Assembly: GCA_947475415.1 (NCBI GenBank)
Contig: CANJLH010000004.1
Span: forward strand, 124,001-188,000
DNA: 64,000 nucleotides
Reading direction: 5' to 3'
Origin: Caulobacteraceae bacterium
Lineage (GTDB): Bacteria > Pseudomonadota > Alphaproteobacteria > Caulobacterales > Caulobacteraceae
Part shown: positions 1-9,245 of the stretch, one piece after another
How the letters are laid out: the number at the start of each line of letters is the position of its first letter
Position numbering within the stretch: the first letter of the stretch is position 1
The notes under the pieces: generated by a model
What the model was told of the DNA's origin: nothing
The model's database searches: none
What the model saw: only the letters and a program-made list of their open reading frames with translations
Program-made: the position numbers and the translations under genes

Positions 1-46
1 GGTCGAGGCCGGACTCGATCCCCCCATAGTCAACGACGCGGCCTAA
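1..46 (+). CDS. 3' end of an unidentified gene (partial)
   Basis: An open frame enters from the left edge and ends at TAA (44-46), encoding about 14 residues that finish ...VNDAA. Its stop overlaps the stop of the convergent dehydrogenase gene by a few bases, as is usual in this compact genome. Too little is present to name a product, and it may be a chance frame. Confidence 0.35.
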   Translation, partial: VEAGLDPPIVNDAA

Positions 47-1017
47 GCCTTCACTTCGTTTAGTAGCGGATCGCCGCGCAGGTAGCGTCCGAGATTTTCG
101 ACGAACAAGGCGTCATTGCGAAGCACCTGGCCTTCCGTAAATCCCGAGGTGTGCGCGGCTACGGAAACAGCGGGATGAGACCAGAAGGGACTTTCCGCTG
201 GCAGGGGTTCGGTCGTGAACACATCAAGCAGTGCGTGCGCGGGCGTCCCGCGGTCGAGCGCCGCCAGCAAGGCAGTCTCATCCACCAGGGCGCCTCGACC
301 CACATTGACCAGCACTGAATTGGCCTTCATTGCTGCAAGAAATCTCGCATCGACGAAATTGCGCGTTTCATCGGTAAGGGGCGGGCTTAGCACCACAACA
401 TCAGCTGCCGGGGCATACTCGATCGCCTGATCCGGACCGATCATGGCGTCCGCGCTGGGATGTGCGCCGGGCGTCCGGCGAACGCCGGTGACGTGCGCGC
501 CAAAGGCCCTGGCGCGCACCGCGGTCTCTTGGCCGATGGCGCCAAACCCGACAATCAACCAGTTTGAGCCATGGATCTCACGGAAATGCACGCGTCGCCA
601 TTTGGCTTCAGCCTGGGCGGCGCGGCGCTTGGCGGCGTTCTGAAAATGATCAAGCACGCCCGCCATGATAAACTCGGCAATCGAGACCGCCTGGGCATGA
701 CTGTTGGAAAGCCGCACGCCACGCTCTATCAGGCCAGCAAACATCGGGTGCTCAAAACCCGCGGCGCCGCTCTGCATCCACTTAAGGCCCTGGGACTTCA
801 AGAGCGCGATGAGAAAATCACGGCTCTTCGGCGCACTGAACACGTCCGCCGTCGCCCAGGCGATGTCCGCGCCGACAGTGTCGCGCTCAACCGGGCGGCC
901 AGCCTCGGAAAACACACCCTCTGTGTTCATCAGGACCAGGTCAATCTGGTCCGCCAAGGTAGCCAACATCGCCTCGATACGGCGATAGGCCGGTTCATAA
1001 AGTAGTACGCGGGTCAT
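43..1017 (-). CDS. D-2-hydroxyacid dehydrogenase (NAD-binding)
   Basis: 324 aa, full length for the D-isomer-specific 2-hydroxyacid dehydrogenase family, which reversibly reduces 2-keto acids to D-2-hydroxyacids with NAD(P)H in the cytoplasm. The Rossmann motif GFGAIG lies at residues 157-162. The family segment NVGRG at 238-242 supplies the substrate-binding Arg241. Glu270 and His289 (in AAHTSG) complete the expected catalytic set. The N- and C-terminal parts form the substrate domain. The substrate cannot be read from sequence; glyoxylate/hydroxypyruvate reductase-like enzymes are the nearest idea. The gene is monocistronic and convergent with whatever lies to the left. Confidence 0.85.
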   Translation of the reverse strand: MTRVLLYEPAYRRIEAMLATLADQIDLVLMNTEGVFSEAGRPVERDTVGADIAWATADVFSAPKSRDFLIALLKSQGLKWMQSGAAGFEHPMFAGLIERGVRLSNSHAQAVSIAEFIMAGVLDHFQNAAKRRAAQAEAKWRRVHFREIHGSNWLIVGFGAIGQETAVRARAFGAHVTGVRRTPGAHPSADAMIGPDQAIEYAPAADVVVLSPPLTDETRNFVDARFLAAMKANSVLVNVGRGALVDETALLAALDRGTPAHALLDVFTTEPLPAESPFWSHPAVSVAAHTSGFTEGQVLRNDALFVENLGRYLRGDPLLNEVKA

Positions 1018-1063
1018 GCGTCCCTGTTAGCAGGGACCAGCCATTCCTGCGATAGGCGACAGC

Positions 1064-1474
1064 TTAAGGGCGATCCTTGCGTGGAATTAGCGCCACTTCT
1101 TCCGGGGTCAGCAGCGTCAACTTCCGTGCGATTACCGGAACTGAAAAGCCGTTGGTGTCCGCCACCGCCAGATCAAGATCGAGATGCGAACAGATAGAAC
1201 CTGAGCCGCGCAACTGGTTGACCAGATAGGTTCCGGCGGATTTCATGTGCGAGACGCCGCCGACCACATCCACCTTGTAGACCTTGCGGCCCACCTCAAG
1301 ATAGATGACATCCGGACTCGGCGAACTCCATCCGCCCCAGTTGGAGGCGAAGAAACAAGGCGTGCGCCTGACGTTCCCCGCCTCGGAAGCACTTGCGGTT
1401 GAGGTCGCGGACAAGACCACCAAAGCTGTCGCGGCGGCCAACCCGGTTTTGGCGACTCTGGACAGGAAAGACAT
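1064..1474 (-). CDS. small secreted protein of unknown function (DUF6491-like)
   Basis: 136 aa from the ATG at 1474, which is preceded by GAGGA at good spacing. In-frame ATGs at 1486 and 1501 are alternatives. The N-terminus is a typical Sec signal peptide with cleavage expected after ASA near residue 30. The mature part carries two cysteines (in TPCFF and SICSH) that could form a periplasmic disulphide, and a motif DVIYLEVGRKVYKVDV. The pattern resembles the small DUF6491 proteins common in Caulobacterales. The function is unknown. It is separated by about 140 bp from the divergent SDR gene. Confidence 0.6.
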   Translation of the reverse strand: MSFLSRVAKTGLAAATALVVLSATSTASASEAGNVRRTPCFFASNWGGWSSPSPDVIYLEVGRKVYKVDVVGGVSHMKSAGTYLVNQLRGSGSICSHLDLDLAVADTNGFSVPVIARKLTLLTPEEVALIPRKDRP

Positions 1475-1616
1475 TTCATTCCTCATGTTGCGCCCTCGCA
1501 CCCTGAGATTGGATTGCGTTAGCCCGGTGTCAAGCCGTCCTGGACTCGTTGTTGTTCAATTCCTCGGCGCCGACCGTGGCTTGCGAAGCCGGGCGAAGGT
1601 CGTGCAATAGGTCGCC

Positions 1617-2387
1617 ATGACCCAGACGATTTCACTCGCCGGCCGCAACGTCCTCATCACCGGCGCCTCTTCGGGCCTGGGGCTCGAGTTCGCAAAGGCC
1701 GCCGCCGCCGCCGGCGCCAAACTGGCCCTGGCCGCCCGCCGCACGGACCGATTGGAAAGCCTGGCCGCCGAAATCGAGCGCGCTGGAGGCCGCGCCGTGG
1801 CGGTGGCCATGGATGTTCAGGACGAAGCGTCCGTAATCGCGGGCTACGATCAGGCTGAGCGCGCGCTAGGTCCGATCGACAGCGTAATCGCTAACGCCGG
1901 CATGAACAGCGTCGGCCTGGCCGCCGACATCGAGATCGCGGAATTCCAGCGGGTGCTGAACGTCAACCTCACCGGCGCCTTCATGACCGCCCGCGAGGGT
2001 GCGCGGCGCATGATGACCTCCTTCCCGCGTGAGGCGCAGCGCGGGCGCATCGTCCTGGTGGCTTCCATCGGCGCGCATATGGTCCTGCCGGGCGCTGTCG
2101 CCTACTGCGCATCCAAAGCCGGGGTTGCTATGATGGGCAAGAGTCTGGCCAGGGAGTGGGCGAACCGTGGGATCAACGTCAATGTTGTCTGCCCCGGATA
2201 TATTGAAACCGAGCTCAACGCCGACTGGTTCGCCAGCGAGGGCGGAAAGAAGCAGCTGGCCGGATTTCCGCGGCGGCGGTTGATGGAAGAAGCCGATCTC
2301 GACCCAGTCGTCCTTTACCTGGTGTCGGACCTGTCAAAGACCGTGACCGGATCCGTCATCACCCTGGACGACGGCCAGACACTGTAG
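1617..2387 (+). CDS. SDR family NAD(P)-dependent oxidoreductase
   Basis: 256 aa, the classical short-chain dehydrogenase length. The cofactor motif TGASSGLG is at 15-22, NAG at 93-95, catalytic Ser150 in VASIG, and YxxxK as Tyr163/Lys167. The C-terminal LDDGQTL ending is typical of the 3-oxoacyl-ACP reductase-like branch. Arg at the end of beta-2 (AARRTDR) suggests NADP preference, which is inference. The substrate is unknown. It stands alone on the plus strand and converges on the RTX protease gene. Confidence 0.9.
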   Translation: MTQTISLAGRNVLITGASSGLGLEFAKAAAAAGAKLALAARRTDRLESLAAEIERAGGRAVAVAMDVQDEASVIAGYDQAERALGPIDSVIANAGMNSVGLAADIEIAEFQRVLNVNLTGAFMTAREGARRMMTSFPREAQRGRIVLVASIGAHMVLPGAVAYCASKAGVAMMGKSLAREWANRGINVNVVCPGYIETELNADWFASEGGKKQLAGFPRRRLMEEADLDPVVLYLVSDLSKTVTGSVITLDDGQTL

Positions 2388-2397
2388 AGGCGCCACC

Positions 2398-4032
2398 TCA
2401 CGCCGCGACTATCCAGCCGTCCGGCAGGGTCGCGAGAGATACGCCGGCCAGGATCAGCTGATCGCCGGCGCCAAGGTCAACCACCACGTCCGCCCCGGAT
2501 TGCAAGAGCGTGTAAGCCCCCGATTCAACCCGGACCCGGTCGCCCTCTCCCGCCGAAAAATCGAGGATGCGATCTGCGCCGGCGCCCACGAAGACATTGA
2601 AGATGTCTGCGCCGCCACCGCCTGACAAAGTGTCCGAACCGCGGTCGCCGCTGACGAAATCAGCGCCCGCGCCGCCAATCAGGGAATCGTCCCCCTGCCC
2701 GCCGCGGATCAGATCGTCGCCAGGGCCGCCGTCGCATGTGTCATTACCAAGATTGCCATAGACGATGTCCGCCCCGTCATCGCCGCTCAAGCTGTCGTTG
2801 TCCTGGCCGCCGACCACCCAGTCAGAACCCTCGCCACCTGAGGCCGTATCATTGCCAGTGTTGCCGTTGATATCGTCGAAATCCGCGCCGCCGAAGATCC
2901 GATCGGCGCCTGCGTCGCCGCGCAGATAGTCCTGGCCCGCACCCCCCTGGATTGAATCATCCCCAGCACCGCCAAAAATGGAATTGGCCGAGGTGTTGCC
3001 GATCATGTTGTCCGCGCCGCCGCCGCCCCTGGCATTTTCGATTACCACGCCGGCGGCGATGGCTATGTTGCCCACCAAACCGCCCACGTCTGAGAAGTAG
3101 CCATCCCGCAGGTCGATCAATTGGCTGGACGAATAGCCCGAGAAATCAAAGGTGTCCGACCCGCCTGCGTCCCATACCGCGAAGATCAGGCGCGAGGCTG
3201 GCGAAGCCGCTTGGAACCAGGGCCGATCAGCCGTTGAGTTGAACCCGTAGATTGTGTCTCCGGTGCGGGTCGACATGTTCGGCCCGTATTCCTGTTGGAT
3301 CGCAGCGATGTCGTCGAGCATCGGAGCGGAAGGAAAGATTCCTGCTGTCCGCCCGCCAGTGTTGCCCGCCGAGAAATAGCTCATCACCGTATACTGCTGA
3401 GAATCCTCATAATAACTGGCGTTCAGGGCATATGTGGCTGCGTCAGTGTCACCTACGTCATAGTCAGACGGATGAGCCAGTCCGACCGCATGACCAAGTT
3501 CGTGGACAAGTACAAAGGCGCCGTATCCACCGACCGTCAGGTTTTGGTTTGAACTGAGCGTGGCATTGACCCAGACGTCGCCGTCGTTCGACGTTGGCCG
3601 CGTGGAGCCGGGAAAGTTGGAAAAGGCCGCAGCACCTGGCTCGCCTGTCGTATAGTTGGAAAACAGGATGGTGGCGTTGTTGGTGTAGGCGGCCTCCCCC
3701 TGGTCACCGAAGCCCTGGCGCACGAAGGTGATGGCCCCGGCGTCGGACCAGGACTGCAGGGCGAGTTCCGCGGCTCTGATTTGGGCCGTCGAAAATCGCT
3801 GGAATCCTTCAATGTTCTTCGGCATCACGGTGGGCGCATCGGCCCGGAATCCGTATGTGACCGTGAACCCCTGGCCCAGAACGCCACCCCAGCCTGCTTC
3901 GCCGCGAATCAGCTGATTGCCCGCTTGGGCGATCGTGTAGCTGGGCTTGCCGCCGACCGTGGCGCCGGCGCGCTCATCACCGTTCAAGTAGGCATGGGGC
4001 TCGTCGTCCAGGTTGAAAGGGTCAAACGCCAT
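2398..4032 (-). CDS. serralysin-type M10 metalloprotease with RTX repeats
   Basis: 544 aa. The catalytic half carries the zinc motif HELGHAVGLAH, with His177, Glu178, His181 and His187, followed by a Met-turn VMSYF (217) whose Tyr219 is the extra ligand seen in serralysins. Residues about 340-490 are glycine/aspartate-rich RTX nonapeptides (GGxGxDxxx) that fold as a calcium beta-roll. There is no Sec signal peptide, and the protein ends in a hydrophobic ILAGVSLATLPDGWIVAA-type tail, so type I secretion by an ABC exporter is expected from family knowledge. No such exporter is in the window. Substrates would be extracellular proteins or peptides. Confidence 0.92.
   Translation of the reverse strand: MAFDPFNLDDEPHAYLNGDERAGATVGGKPSYTIAQAGNQLIRGEAGWGGVLGQGFTVTYGFRADAPTVMPKNIEGFQRFSTAQIRAAELALQSWSDAGAITFVRQGFGDQGEAAYTNNATILFSNYTTGEPGAAAFSNFPGSTRPTSNDGDVWVNATLSSNQNLTVGGYGAFVLVHELGHAVGLAHPSDYDVGDTDAATYALNASYYEDSQQYTVMSYFSAGNTGGRTAGIFPSAPMLDDIAAIQQEYGPNMSTRTGDTIYGFNSTADRPWFQAASPASRLIFAVWDAGGSDTFDFSGYSSSQLIDLRDGYFSDVGGLVGNIAIAAGVVIENARGGGGADNMIGNTSANSIFGGAGDDSIQGGAGQDYLRGDAGADRIFGGADFDDINGNTGNDTASGGEGSDWVVGGQDNDSLSGDDGADIVYGNLGNDTCDGGPGDDLIRGGQGDDSLIGGAGADFVSGDRGSDTLSGGGGADIFNVFVGAGADRILDFSAGEGDRVRVESGAYTLLQSGADVVVDLGAGDQLILAGVSLATLPDGWIVAA
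2600..3000 (-). repeat. RTX nonapeptide-coding repeats
   Basis: Degenerate 27-bp GC-rich units code for the GGxGxDx(L/F)x beta-roll of the M10 protease. They are a protein-level repeat with drifting third positions, not an independent DNA element. Confidence 0.8.
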
Positions 4033-4302
4033 TCGCCGGTCGCCGCTCCGCCCCCCAAGTTGCCGCAGAGACTAGGTCGATCCGTGAATCTCAACAACAT
4101 CACAAAGGTCGCACCGCACATCAGCCGCGTGCTGACGCCTTGCCCGCCGCCCGACAAGTGATTGAGGGGCTGGTAGGACAGGGCGCTGATCGAAGGCGCT
4201 CGGCCGTTGATCTCGGTGATCCGCGCTGCGAGCTAAAGTCACTTGGTCCGGCACGCGACATACGCCGGAGGCGCCAGGAAGGACGAACGCCCGTCGTTGG
4301 CG
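4033..4302. other. 270-bp non-coding gap upstream of the protease
   Basis: This lies between the start of the RTX protease and the stop of the DapB-fold dehydrogenase. It must contain the protease promoter on the minus strand, but I see no convincing -35/-10 pair or terminator hairpin. The short open frames here lack ribosome sites. Confidence 0.5.
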
Positions 4303-5379
4303 TCAGTCCGATGCGAGCGGCGTCGGCACACCCAGATTGCGGGCCGGGAACAGCGGTACGTCGCGCTGGAGCAGGATTCCGGCAGGCGCTTCGCAGACCC
4401 AGGGGATGGCGCTCACCGCCGACACGGGGGTCAGGTTCATGCCCTCAGTGCGGGTGATCTCAGTCTCGAAGCTGGGGTCGCCGGTGATCCGCAGGATCTT
4501 GGTGTTCTCGCGCCCTGTGCCCTTAGCCGACTTGGGCCAGTCGGGGCCTGCGTCCTCATGCAGCCGAAGGAGCTTGTGGTAGACGATGAAAGGCTTGCCA
4601 GCGACCATTGCGCTGACGATCCAGTAGGTTGCCGCAGTGGTCCCCGCCTTGACCACGCCGTAGGCGGTGGTGTCGAAGTCGGCATCCACCGTGGCGGTGC
4701 GCCACTCCTGCTTATATTCGTCGACCTGGACGCCGAGAAAATCCGCGATGCCGCGCAGAGTGTCGACGTGCCACGACGCCCCCACCTGTGAGGTGAACAT
4801 CGGCGGTTTGAAGTCGAGCGGCTCGCCGAAGCCATACATCTTGAGCGACTCCAGGCCCGAGTACCAGCGGACATGGGCGAGCGCGCCCACGTCGATGCGA
4901 TCGACCCGACCGGCGACAGACAGCAGGCTGAACAGGACATGGCCGAACGCCCAGCCCGGATCATCGCCTGTGAGGTAGATGGAGCTCCCGCCCCTGCGGC
5001 AGGCGTCCTCGATCGGCTTCACATATTGCGACCGCCCATGGCGAGGATACTGCAGGTCGAAGTGCGAGATGCTACTGACGTTGGTCCCGCGCTCCAGGAA
5101 GGGCAAAACGTCGGCGAGGATGCCGTCGTCGCGGTTGGCGCTGTTGGCGAAATAGGCGACGCAGTCCGGTTCGAGAGACAGCATGGCTGCAGGGTCATTG
5201 CTGGCCAGCACGCCGGTCTTCTCCGCCAACCGGGCCAGTTCGCCAGCGTCGCAACCTACTTTCTCCAGCGAATGTGTGAAGGCGCCAACAAGCTCCAGGT
5301 CGGGGTGCTGGATGATCATCTTCAGGCCATCCTGGCCCAGCCCGCCGAGGCCCCAGGCGATCACGCGTCGCGTCTTCAT
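4303..5379 (-). CDS. dihydrodipicolinate reductase-fold NAD(P) dehydrogenase
   Basis: 358 aa. An N-terminal Rossmann motif (GLGGLGQ, about residues 10-16) is followed by a long alpha/beta domain with the pattern of DapB-like 2,4-diaminopentanoate dehydrogenase relatives (HPDLELVGAF, then SISHFDLQ). Such enzymes oxidise or reduce small amino or imino acids, but many members in catabolic clusters are uncharacterised, so the substrate is left open. It overlaps the upstream MFS gene by 4 bp (ATGA), so the two are co-translated and the transporter may import the substrate. The lysine-pathway DapB itself is shorter, so this is not dapB. Confidence 0.7.
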   Translation of the reverse strand: MKTRRVIAWGLGGLGQDGLKMIIQHPDLELVGAFTHSLEKVGCDAGELARLAEKTGVLASNDPAAMLSLEPDCVAYFANSANRDDGILADVLPFLERGTNVSSISHFDLQYPRHGRSQYVKPIEDACRRGGSSIYLTGDDPGWAFGHVLFSLLSVAGRVDRIDVGALAHVRWYSGLESLKMYGFGEPLDFKPPMFTSQVGASWHVDTLRGIADFLGVQVDEYKQEWRTATVDADFDTTAYGVVKAGTTAATYWIVSAMVAGKPFIVYHKLLRLHEDAGPDWPKSAKGTGRENTKILRITGDPSFETEITRTEGMNLTPVSAVSAIPWVCEAPAGILLQRDVPLFPARNLGVPTPLASD

Positions 5380-6713
5380 GCGGCAATCCCTTCATTTTGC
5401 GCCGCTAGCGCCCGAACATACCCGGATCGGGCCAGGCCGAGCAGCGCCGCCATGATCACGCTGGAGCCGGCGATGGAGATAACGATGGCCGAACCCAGCA
5501 TATTCCGGTCGTGGAACAGATGGTCTGTAAGCAGTCCGGCCAACGCCGGACCGATACCCAGGCCGACGAGGCCCGAGACCAGGGCGAACAGGCCCGTCAA
5601 TCGACCGCGCAGATGGGCCGGCGCGGCCAGCTGCAACGGCGACATTAAGCATCCGAAACCGTTGTAGACCATCGAGCCCAAAGCGAAGGCCGGAACACAG
5701 ACCATGGGGTTGCGCACCAGGAAGGCCGCGGCGCAGAGCGGGATACCTGCCAGCACCAGCCCGATGAACACTCTGAATACCGCGTCACGTCGGCCGCGGC
5801 GGACCATGTGGTCAGACAAATGACCCCAAAGGATATTGCCGGCGAAAGCGAAGCCCATGCCGGTGGCCACCACCGCGCCGATTACCTCATGATCCCAATG
5901 GAAAGCGCGACCGAAATAGGGTGCAGCCCAGGCGATGTTTGTGAAGGCCGTAACCAGCATCACAGTGTAGGCCGCGCAGTAGCAGGCCAGGTAGCGCCAG
6001 TTCGCCCGAAGGTAAGCCACGAATCCCGAGCGGCCGGCAGCCTTGTCGGCGTAGGCTCCGATGGCGGTACGGCCGCGGTCGTCAATCGGTATCGCAAACG
6101 CCAGCCAGGCCGCCGCGACGCCGGGTAGCCCCGTCAGCAAAAATCCGGCCCGCCAGGGCTCCACATGACCAAGAAACGGAAAGGTCATCCCGCCGCTGCG
6201 CACCAGCGCGCCCAACGCCGCGCCGCCAAGAAGGAGGGCGACAACGCCGCCAAGAGTGGTGCCGCTGTAAAAGACGCCGGTGGCCATTGACAGCCGGTCG
6301 CGCGGAAACAGCGAGGCCAGGATGGACATGCCAACAGGAACCATCGCCGCCTCTCCCAAGCCCACGAACATCCGCGCCAGGGCCATGGATTGGAAAGACG
6401 TGGCCAAGCCGCTGGCCGCCGCGGCCAGGGACCATAAAAGTACGCCGCCAGCCAACAGCAGTCGGCGCGGATAGCGATCCACCAGGATGCCCATGATCAG
6501 CAGGCCGATGGAATAGGGGGTGGCGTAGACGAAGCCCTGCAGCACGCCGATCTGGGTGTCGGAAAAGCCGAGCTCGCCCTCCAGGGTATTGGTCAGGAGC
6601 GCGAATATCTGTTTGTCGATGAAATACAGCACATAGAGGAAGGTGAGGATCAGCAGGCTGGTCCAGGCGGCCCGCCCGATTTTTGCGGGCTCCCCCACCG
6701 CAAAGTCCACCAT
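5376..6713 (-). CDS. MFS transporter
   Basis: 445 aa from ATG 6713, chosen because GGGAGAG precedes it at seven bases; an upstream ATG at 6767 adds 18 residues with no better site. About twelve hydrophobic segments are visible. The loop between TM2 and TM3 contains the MFS signature (LVDRYPRRLLL), and VGLGEAAMVPVGMS matches the spinster/hexuronate-like branch. It is an inner-membrane carrier, probably proton-coupled, with unknown substrate. It is translationally coupled to the DapB-fold dehydrogenase and lies downstream of a membrane protein on the same strand. Confidence 0.88.
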   Translation of the reverse strand: MVDFAVGEPAKIGRAAWTSLLILTFLYVLYFIDKQIFALLTNTLEGELGFSDTQIGVLQGFVYATPYSIGLLIMGILVDRYPRRLLLAGGVLLWSLAAAASGLATSFQSMALARMFVGLGEAAMVPVGMSILASLFPRDRLSMATGVFYSGTTLGGVVALLLGGAALGALVRSGGMTFPFLGHVEPWRAGFLLTGLPGVAAAWLAFAIPIDDRGRTAIGAYADKAAGRSGFVAYLRANWRYLACYCAAYTVMLVTAFTNIAWAAPYFGRAFHWDHEVIGAVVATGMGFAFAGNILWGHLSDHMVRRGRRDAVFRVFIGLVLAGIPLCAAAFLVRNPMVCVPAFALGSMVYNGFGCLMSPLQLAAPAHLRGRLTGLFALVSGLVGLGIGPALAGLLTDHLFHDRNMLGSAIVISIAGSSVIMAALLGLARSGYVRALAAQNEGIAA

Positions 6714-6806
6714 CCTGCGCTCTCCCAAAGACGGGCGAAGCATCGCCGCGCACCCATCTCTGGCCACGATGCGCGGACGTCGATCAAATGGAAAGCTGCG
6801 GCTCGC

Positions 6807-7580
6807 TCAGCTACTGGCCAGAACGGTAGCGAACTTGAGCCAGGCCGGGCTGTGATAGGCCCACATGACTCCTACGTGGACCGCCGCCATGACCGCCGCG
6901 CTGACCAGGTATGCGGGGTGGACGCGTCCGTGAGTCTTCAAGTCGTAGGCCGCGCAAATCGCCAGCAGCAGCTCGGCGACGGCCAGGGAAACCGATGTCC
7001 CGTGTTGAGGAAAACCGGCGCCCACCGTCAAACGGTGCGTTCCTGGTGGGGTCATCATGAAGAATGAGGCGACCATCAGTCGCTTGTGCCAATCGCTTCG
7101 GCGACGGTTCCAGACCGCCAGACCAAAGGTCGCCATGAGCCCGACAAGGGCAAAGATCGGCAGCGCCATGAACGCAAGCGGAGGCGGCGAGCCTGGAGGC
7201 ACATGGCCGAGCCGTCCAGCGGTGAGCGCCGTGGATAGCGCCAACGAAACCATCGCCCCGAATAGAATGACGCCGAGGATGCCGAGCTGACGATGGACTG
7301 CGGGCCGCCGCAAACGGATAAGGGCGGCCTGGACGACGAAGATGCCCATCCAGGCCGTGAACACCACCCCATGGGTCATGGTTAGGCGCGACAACGGCGG
7401 AGGGGCGTGAATGACCGACTTGAGGTAAAATGACGGCGCAAAGCCCGCCAGGAGCAGCAGCGCGGCGACGAGCGCCATTATCAGGTAGAAACCGGCGTCC
7501 GAACCCCAGGTCTCCGAGAATTTCACCGAATCCGCACCTGTGGGTGATGACGCGTCAGCGGCGTCGACGGCGTTGACCAT
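6807..7580 (-). CDS. polytopic membrane protein of unknown function
   Basis: 257 aa from ATG 7580, which has a strong GGGAGG 5 bases upstream; a start at 7637 would add residues without a site. Six to seven hydrophobic helices are visible. Conserved-looking histidines sit in helices or loops (LTMTHGVVFTAWMG, RRPAVHRQLG, RSDWHKRLM, GTHRL), an arrangement seen in haem- or quinone-associated membrane proteins, but the residues alone do not prove cofactor binding. It probably heads a minus-strand operon with the MFS transporter and dehydrogenase. The function is not recognised. Confidence 0.65.
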   Translation of the reverse strand: MVNAVDAADASSPTGADSVKFSETWGSDAGFYLIMALVAALLLLAGFAPSFYLKSVIHAPPPLSRLTMTHGVVFTAWMGIFVVQAALIRLRRPAVHRQLGILGVILFGAMVSLALSTALTAGRLGHVPPGSPPPLAFMALPIFALVGLMATFGLAVWNRRRSDWHKRLMVASFFMMTPPGTHRLTVGAGFPQHGTSVSLAVAELLLAICAAYDLKTHGRVHPAYLVSAAVMAAVHVGVMWAYHSPAWLKFATVLASS

Positions 7581-7751
7581 GAAAACCTCCCCCGTCCCTG
7601 GACATGGAATTCTCTCACGATCGAATTGGCTCGACAATTAGATGAGCATGATCGCCGAACTGCGCCGTGCTTGCAGACACCGGCGGCTTGCACCATTCGG
7701 GGTGAACGCTAGCGTGAGCGCGCGGCGTGTGGAAACCCGGAGACGATATCA

Positions 7752-9233
7752 GTGAACCTGTCGGAGCGCGTGAGGAAGAATTTGGCGGAGGCGGGCGAGA
7801 TCATCGCCGTGACCTTCAACGACCGAGCCTACAGCTGGAACGAAGTGCGGGTGCTGGCCGAAGGAATCGCCCAGGCTCTATCGACGGCGGACCCAGGCGG
7901 CGACTTCGCCGCGATCGTGCTACGCAACCGCCCGTCCGGGTTCGCCGCCCAGACGGCGCTGATGAGTGAGAGGCGGACATCGGTGATGATCACCCCGATT
8001 CAGCCGGTTATGAACATGTGCGCCGATGTGCGCGCGATCAATCCCGCCGTAGTGATCGCCGACAGCCAGGACTGGAACGACGACCTGGACGCGGCCGCGC
8101 GGGAGGTCGGCGCGGCGGGCATCGAGATCTTCGAGGCGCCGCTGGGGACTTTCGGCTGGGCGTTCCGGCCAGGGCTGGCGAAGGCGACGTCGGCAAAGGC
8201 CAATCCATTCGACGGCGCAGGTCTCGTGGTGCCGACCAGCGGCACCACCGGCCCGCCGAAGCGCGTGTCAGTGCGCTGGGCGCAGGTGGATTCCTACGCC
8301 ACCGACCGGCCGATCAAGCAGGGTCATGGGGTGATCCAGACCAATCCGCTGGTGACAATCGGCGCTACTGCGGTGTTCCTCACCGCCATCGGCAAGCCTC
8401 TGAACCTGATCCTCATGGAGAAGCTGGACGTGGTGAAATGGGCCGACCTGGTCGAAACCCATAAGCCCCGACGGACCGGCTTGCCGCCCACGGGTCTGCG
8501 GATGCTGATGGAATCCGGGGTCACCAAGGAGAAATTCGACTGCATCGAGGCCTTTGTCACCGGCTCAGCCCCCTTCCCGCCCGATGAGATCGAACGGCTG
8601 GAGGATCAGTTCGGCAAGCCCCTGCTCTACTCCTATGGCGCCACCGAGTTCGGCGGCAGCGGCACGGTGGCGGCCTGGACAATGGAGACCCGCGCCAGGC
8701 ACCGGATCGACAAGCGCGGCAGCGCCGGCAAGGCGGTGGAGGGCGTGCAACTGCGCGTAATCGATCCCGCCGATGGGCGTGTCCTGTCGCCCGGTGAGGA
8801 AGGTGTCATGGAGGTGCATAAGCCGGACGCGCCCGTGAGCGGACCGGGTGGCTGGATCCGCACCAACGACCTGGCGGTGATCGACGCGGACGGGTTCGTA
8901 TTCATCAAGGGGCGGGCTGACGACGTGATCATTCGCGGCGGCTTCAAGGTGCCGCTCGGCGAAGTGGAGGCGGCTCTGGCGCAGCATCCGGCGGTGCATC
9001 GCACAGCCGCGATCGGCATCCCAGACGCCAGGCTGGGCATGGTTCCCGCCGCCGCGGTGGTGATCGCCGACGGTTATCCGGGCCAAGTGAGCGAGGCTGA
9101 TTTCATCGCCTGGTGCCGGGAACGATTGAACGCCTACAAGGTGCCGGTGCGGATAAAGATCGTCGATGCAATTCCGCTGACGCAGCTTCTGAAGGTGAGT
9201 CGGCCGCAGATGCGGGCGTTGTTCGCAGATTAG
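7752..9233 (+). CDS. class I AMP-forming acyl-CoA synthetase/ligase
   Basis: 493 aa, GTG start. The family P-loop TSGTTGPPK spans about residues 162-170. The adenylate motif YGATEFGG follows, then the hinge KGRADDVIIRGGFKVPLGEVE. The catalytic lysine of the A10 motif would be in QLLKVSRPQ, where the usual PxTxxGK is replaced by PLTQLLK, so lysine is kept but glycine is not. It activates a carboxylic acid to the acyl-adenylate and then the CoA thioester; the chain specificity is unknown. It lies 12 bp upstream of an alpha/beta hydrolase on the same strand, suggesting a small acid- or ester-degrading unit. Confidence 0.85.
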   Translation: MNLSERVRKNLAEAGEIIAVTFNDRAYSWNEVRVLAEGIAQALSTADPGGDFAAIVLRNRPSGFAAQTALMSERRTSVMITPIQPVMNMCADVRAINPAVVIADSQDWNDDLDAAAREVGAAGIEIFEAPLGTFGWAFRPGLAKATSAKANPFDGAGLVVPTSGTTGPPKRVSVRWAQVDSYATDRPIKQGHGVIQTNPLVTIGATAVFLTAIGKPLNLILMEKLDVVKWADLVETHKPRRTGLPPTGLRMLMESGVTKEKFDCIEAFVTGSAPFPPDEIERLEDQFGKPLLYSYGATEFGGSGTVAAWTMETRARHRIDKRGSAGKAVEGVQLRVIDPADGRVLSPGEEGVMEVHKPDAPVSGPGGWIRTNDLAVIDADGFVFIKGRADDVIIRGGFKVPLGEVEAALAQHPAVHRTAAIGIPDARLGMVPAAAVVIADGYPGQVSEADFIAWCRERLNAYKVPVRIKIVDAIPLTQLLKVSRPQMRALFAD

Positions 9234-9245
9234 GAAGGACGCACA

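Noticed and set aside
2600..3000. Regular repeats that could be taken for a CRISPR or tandem DNA repeat
   Set aside because: They are 27-bp units coding RTX nonapeptides with drifting third positions, with no conserved spacer structure.
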